The notes under the pieces: model-generated
Databases searched by the model: none
What the model was told of the DNA's origin: nothing
What the model saw: only the letters and a program-made list of their open reading frames with translations
Position numbers and translations under genes: made by a program
Shown here: positions 60,148 through 64,000 of the stretch, in pieces
Numbering within the stretch: the first letter of the stretch is position 1
Layout: each line of letters opens with the position of its first letter
DNA from: Euglena gracilis
Taxonomy: Eukaryota > Euglenida > Euglenophyceae > Euglenales
NCBI GenBank assembly: GCA_039621445.1
Contig: CP154956.1
Span: 65,116,257 to 65,180,256, forward strand
Direction: 5' to 3'
Length of the DNA stretch: 64,000 bases

Positions 60148-61280
60148 TCAAGCGCCGGCGCCACACGAGTCTCTCCGGCGCATCACAAACACCGCATCCC
60201 GTGTGGCCATGAAGGGGGGCTGGCGCTGGAAGCGAGAAAACTGGGGCACCCGCTCCAGCACGTCGTAGTGTGCGGTGCAGCCGGGGCAGTCTGGGCCGCC
60301 AGGGGGCGTGCCCAGCACAGCCTTGGATCCAGTGCCCAGGTTCCCGGTGCAGAAAATGTTCCGAAATGTTGGAAATGTTGCAAATAACCAGAAACCAACA
60401 CAACCCTCGCAATTCCAAAACACTGCCTTGACACATAACACCCCCCATCGAGCAATCTTTTCCGGGTGTGGTGTGAAGCTCAGGCCACCCCAAAGTGTGA
60501 TTCTGCGGCTGCGAAGTGACGAGATGGCGCCTCACAACCGTAGCCTGGGGATCAGGGCGTCTCTCGGCAGCCGACCGGGGGGGGGGGGTCCCGGCTAGGG
60601 CCAGGGTGGACATTTTGGCTGGCTGGAAAAAAGTTGCTGGCTGAACCCCCCCCCACGCAATGAAACTGGAACTGGCTGACCCAGGGTACCCCAAAAAAAT
60701 GGAACCTGCAAATATGCCCGAAAACCGGCCGATTATGCAAAAAAAAATGATTTCTTTGACTCATTGAGCTGGGCAGCAGGGCACCATTCTCGCCGATATT
60801 TTTTCAAATATTTGTGCCTTCCAAAGCAAAAAAAAGCCATGGCAGTCCAGCGGCCCTTCGTGAGACGGGACAGGAAGCTCGTTGATGAGGTAGGGGGGGC
60901 TAGGGCTGGAAAAAAAGCCTGCTGGCTGGCTGGATCCCCCCCCCCTCACCAGGGGGGTCCAGCCGGGTGGTGGGGGTGCTCTCCAGGACGACACCCTGGG
61001 GCGGATAAACCGGTCCAACGTCACCGATCAAATCCACTGGGCATCGGTACCGTCCGCCGAGCTTGCAACTTTGAATGTGATTTGATTGTGAATGTGCAGG
61101 TGTGGCTCAAGCCCACACATCGGTGCTCCCACAACCAAGCCGAAAAGGGCTCAAACTCCATCGCCACTGCCAGCCCGCCAGGTCTGAGACCACCCCAGCC
61201 ACAGCCGACCGTTGCGGGGGCAGGTGAACGGAGGGCAGGCCGCTGCCTCGGCCCCGATGAACGTGGGGTCCTTTGAATAC
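60148..61280 (-). CDS. 3' end of an unrecognised gene (two exons seen)
   Basis: The terminal exon 60148-60312 is 55 codons ending in TGA. It is GC-rich and reads through GPDCPGCTAHYDVLE, FQRQPPFMATRDAVF and a basic-cysteine tail. An upstream exon, 61190-61280, has high third-position GC and contains FIGAEAAACPPFTCP and LWLGW. They join in phase across a nonconventional intron whose ends CAGACC-TGG and CCAAGG-CTG pair. The intron holds a copy of the GGCTGGAAAA repeat at about 60575-60960. An AG acceptor lies directly before 61280, so further exons exist to the right but I could not find them before 64,000. Cys/Pro spacing suggests an extracellular or zinc-binding segment, but I do not recognise the family. 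Confidence 0.5.
60575..60960. repeat. Family A' repeat copy in the intron of the unrecognised gene
   Basis: Contains GGCTGGCTGGAAAAAAG, GAACTGGCTGACCCAGGG and a GATGAGGTAGGG...GGCTGGAAAAAAAGCC right part, as in 30961-31383. Termini are not resolved. Confidence 0.5.
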
Positions 61281-61379
61281 CTGCGGGGCAAAAGAAGGGC
61301 AAGGGGGACTGGAGGCAGGAGGCGATCTTATCTGGCCGGGAACGCACTTTTCTTGTTGAGTCACAAAATTGTGGCAGTT

Positions 61380-63990
61380 TTAGTGAAAATGCGCATCCAT
61401 GCATTCCGGAAGCGGAGTGCGCAGGGGCGCACTCTGCATGGTTTGATGCCTCTTCCAGACTGGGGGTAAACCCCACAAAAATGAGCTGCTTGGGTGTTAC
61501 ACGACCACAGGGTTTCACACCCCCTGGCTTTCTGCTTCAACTGTGCATCACGCTGTTTACAGCTGTTTCACGACGACTGTGGTACAGTGCGTGGCTGGAC
61601 ACACACTCGACACACTCTACATGACATGCGGAGCACGGGCGACACATGCAAACCTGGACCTGGGTGTGCCACCCTTGTGTTCACCGATGCGTGCTGATGG
61701 CTTCCGGGTGCAGGGCCTGGTGAACCCAGGATGAGTATGTGAAGGAACTCCTTGCAGCCATAGAGACCCAGCCCTCCCCTGAGTATCAAGGCCAAAGAAT
61801 GCGCACCTGCACATTTTTGGAAACCCAAAAGAATGTGCAGATGCACATGCTTTTTGAATGGACACAGGCTGTGGGATGGGGAATGCGCACACGAGCAGTG
61901 ATGTTGAAGGACGCACTGGGTATGGCCTGTTTGCCTGCCTTGAATCCGAGTTGTGCACTGCCATGATGTGGTTTCAGGCTTTCAGAACATGGGTGTGGGG
62001 GGGGGGAGATGAACCAAATGAAATCACCCTTGGCAACAATGTCGCTGTACCACCCTCCTCAGGACGCCTGCTGTTTGCCATTCCACACGGTGCACACCAC
62101 CCCTCTTTGACACATGCAGGCACAGCATCCCTCCAGTGGCGCGCGCAGTCCGATCCGCATGTCTTCTTGTTTCACCACGGCACATAACCACGTGCGACCC
62201 CTGTGTTTAGGTGTGACGTTTGGGATGGGGTGCTGGGAATGGAAGGGGGGGGGGCTGGCTTGCACTCCTTTCCTGTGTGTCACTGGATTTTAAAACTACG
62301 GAGCGGAGCCCCACTTCAACCTTTTTTGCCACAGACTACACCCCCCGGAACAGTCCTTACAAACAACATAAAATGGCTCCTCTCCGAGGTTGCATGAGGC
62401 ACAAGAATGCGTGCGTGCGCGCTCTTGAGGCCATACCTTCGCTGGCTGGCTGTGATTCTACCTGCAGGAGGGCAGCCCTGGGCCATCCACAAGAGTGTGC
62501 ACCTGCGCATTCCGTGAATCTCTCTGTGTTGTGGGGAGTTGTGTCTTGCACTCCTGAACCCAGTGCTAGCACAATATTGTGGCAGGGCAACCCCCATGGT
62601 GCACTGGTGGCCTTTTTGTTAGCGATTTCAGAGGCGTCTCATTGCACAGGCGGATGCTGCCCGAACAGGGTGGACGTCTCCTGGGCTGTGCCTCCACCTT
62701 GTGTGCTGAGTTGCTTGGCATGGCCCTGCGTGGCAACCTCCCACCAGGGTGCTTAAAGGGGAGACACAAGAAGGGCACATTCACCCCGATGTGCAACGTT
62801 TGGCTTCAGCCATTGCGGATGGGGTATGTGGAGAAAGTGTGTTCATATGTGCTTTCTTTGGTCTTCACAGCAGCCAGGGGTTGTGTGGTATTCAGTTCTG
62901 GAGCGTCGACTCTGAGTACATGATAAAAAAGGGTTCTGTGTGGTGGGTGGCATTTGTTGCCAACAAGGCCACAGGTGGTGGTCCTTTCCCTGTCGTGTTT
63001 CGCTCCAGGACTGCCTCGTCCTCTGACACCATTGGATCCTCGCCAAGAGGTCTACACTTCAGCCGTGCGGTTTTAAACCCAGGCCAGGCGGGGGGGGGGG
63101 GGGTCAGCGTGGGTGGAGGCAGGCCCACTTGGGAATACAAAATTCAGTGGTGTGGCTGTGGTTTGAAAGAAAGGCACAGGACGCTTTTTTGTGCATGTGC
63201 GCATTCACCGGCTTTTTCACTCATGCTATGAAAGACTGCTGACCGCAGTTGGGAATTAGGATGCCCATCACTGAGAAATTTCCTCAGGCACTGAAGTCCC
63301 TCTCTCATCCATTTTCCACGGTGCGATATTGTGGAATACACAGAAAAAGCAGAACGGGAAAAAATCTTGGGTTTATCGGTTGTTGTTTTTTGCGATGTCC
63401 TTGTGCCTGACTCACGGTTCAAGGGCCTGAAGAAATTTTGGGAGAAGGACTGACCAATGGTGTTCGCTTCTTTGAGTTCATTTTGATTGTGAAATAATTC
63501 TGTGTTTACAGACCGTTTTTGGGAATGACGCCGAAGGTGGTGACGGGTGTTTCATTCTCGAGGTGCCAACCCAGTGAGCACCGTGTGTGTGGAACTAGAC
63601 ACAATCCCCTGCGTTGACCCTAATTGTGGGTCACAGTGCTCCTTGCACCGTGCACCGCAGCCCAACGTAAGGTTGTTCAGGGTGCCGATTGGCTGTGTGC
63701 TGCCATGCACGCTCTGGGACATGGGTCGGACAACGTTGGCAGCAACCAGCCCATCACCTTTGTTGGTGGGGGACGGTTGCACGTGCATTATGACGTGCCC
63801 CACACGTTAATAAGGGCAGCCTAGGCTGGGCTGGGCACTGGACTGCAGCAGGTGAAGTCGAATGCGCAGGTGCGCATTCTGATTTGTTCGGTGACTTGAC
63901 CTGCAGGGGGGGGGGGCAGTTCCCCTGTCACTGAAGGACATGAATTCGTGCCTTGACACCTCCTGTCGCCGAGCCCAGGGTTTTCCACGG
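61380..63990 (+). other. Unassigned region with plus-strand open frames and repeated quasi-palindromes
   Basis: Plus frames at 61739-61966, 61858-62187, 62749-63231 and 63547-63824 contain protein-like runs: MMWFQAFRTWVW, GRLLFAIPHGAH, LASAIADGVCGES, EYMIKKGSVWWVAFV and ITFVGGGRLHVHY. They are separated by stops. Motifs of the type GAATGCGCACCTGCGCATTC recur near 61387, 61798, 62493, 63185 and 63860. This may be a decayed repeat-encoded gene or the start of another gene; no family is recognised. Confidence 0.3.
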
Positions 63991-64000
63991 TGCTGCAGGT

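Overview
This window is eukaryotic nuclear DNA. It is gene-sparse and intron-rich, and all five recognisable genes lie on the minus strand. Exons are very GC-rich at third codon positions and short. Introns are full of G/C homopolymer runs, microsatellites and interspersed repeats. Two intron types sit side by side in the same genes. Conventional GT-AG introns have mostly GTGTG-type donors. Nonconventional introns lack GT-AG, have complementary ends, and splice 3 nt before a 5' CAG-like triplet and about 5 nt after the matching 3' CTG-like triplet. That mixture is best known from Euglenozoa (euglenids and relatives), so I infer a euglenozoan, with moderate confidence. Co-directional genes with possible AG trans-splice acceptors a few nt upstream of their ATGs fit this.

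Minus-strand gene order, read right to left (5' to 3'): (i) 61,280-60,148, the 3' end of an unrecognised gene. (ii) 58,591-49,565, a nine-exon, 328-residue TPR-repeat protein. (iii) 48,032-42,408, an eleven-exon, 456-residue coiled-coil protein of unknown family. (iv) 41,325-12,916, a 28 kb, roughly 28-exon homologue of the WASH-complex subunit WASHC2/FAM21, with an N-terminal head domain and a long tail carrying about ten acidic LF motifs. (v) 12,490 to beyond the left edge, a TNPO3/transportin-3-like importin-beta family gene in about 20 exons. Genes (ii) and (iii) reconstruct with every exon phase consistent.

Spaces between and inside genes hold short non-autonomous elements. Many have CAGG...CCTG or CAAG...CTTG termini and 8-bp target-site duplications, as in hAT-type transposons. 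A TA-flanked Tc1/mariner-like MITE, a 2.7 kb element with a nested insertion, and several homopolymer-rich repeat families are also present. The main observation is that the 3+5 nt offset of the nonconventional splice sites equals the 8-bp duplication of these elements. Removing such an intron therefore restores exactly the pre-insertion sequence, as seen directly at 2,244-2,647. The right-hand 2.7 kb (61.3-64 kb) has plus-strand open frames and repeated quasi-palindromes that I could not identify.
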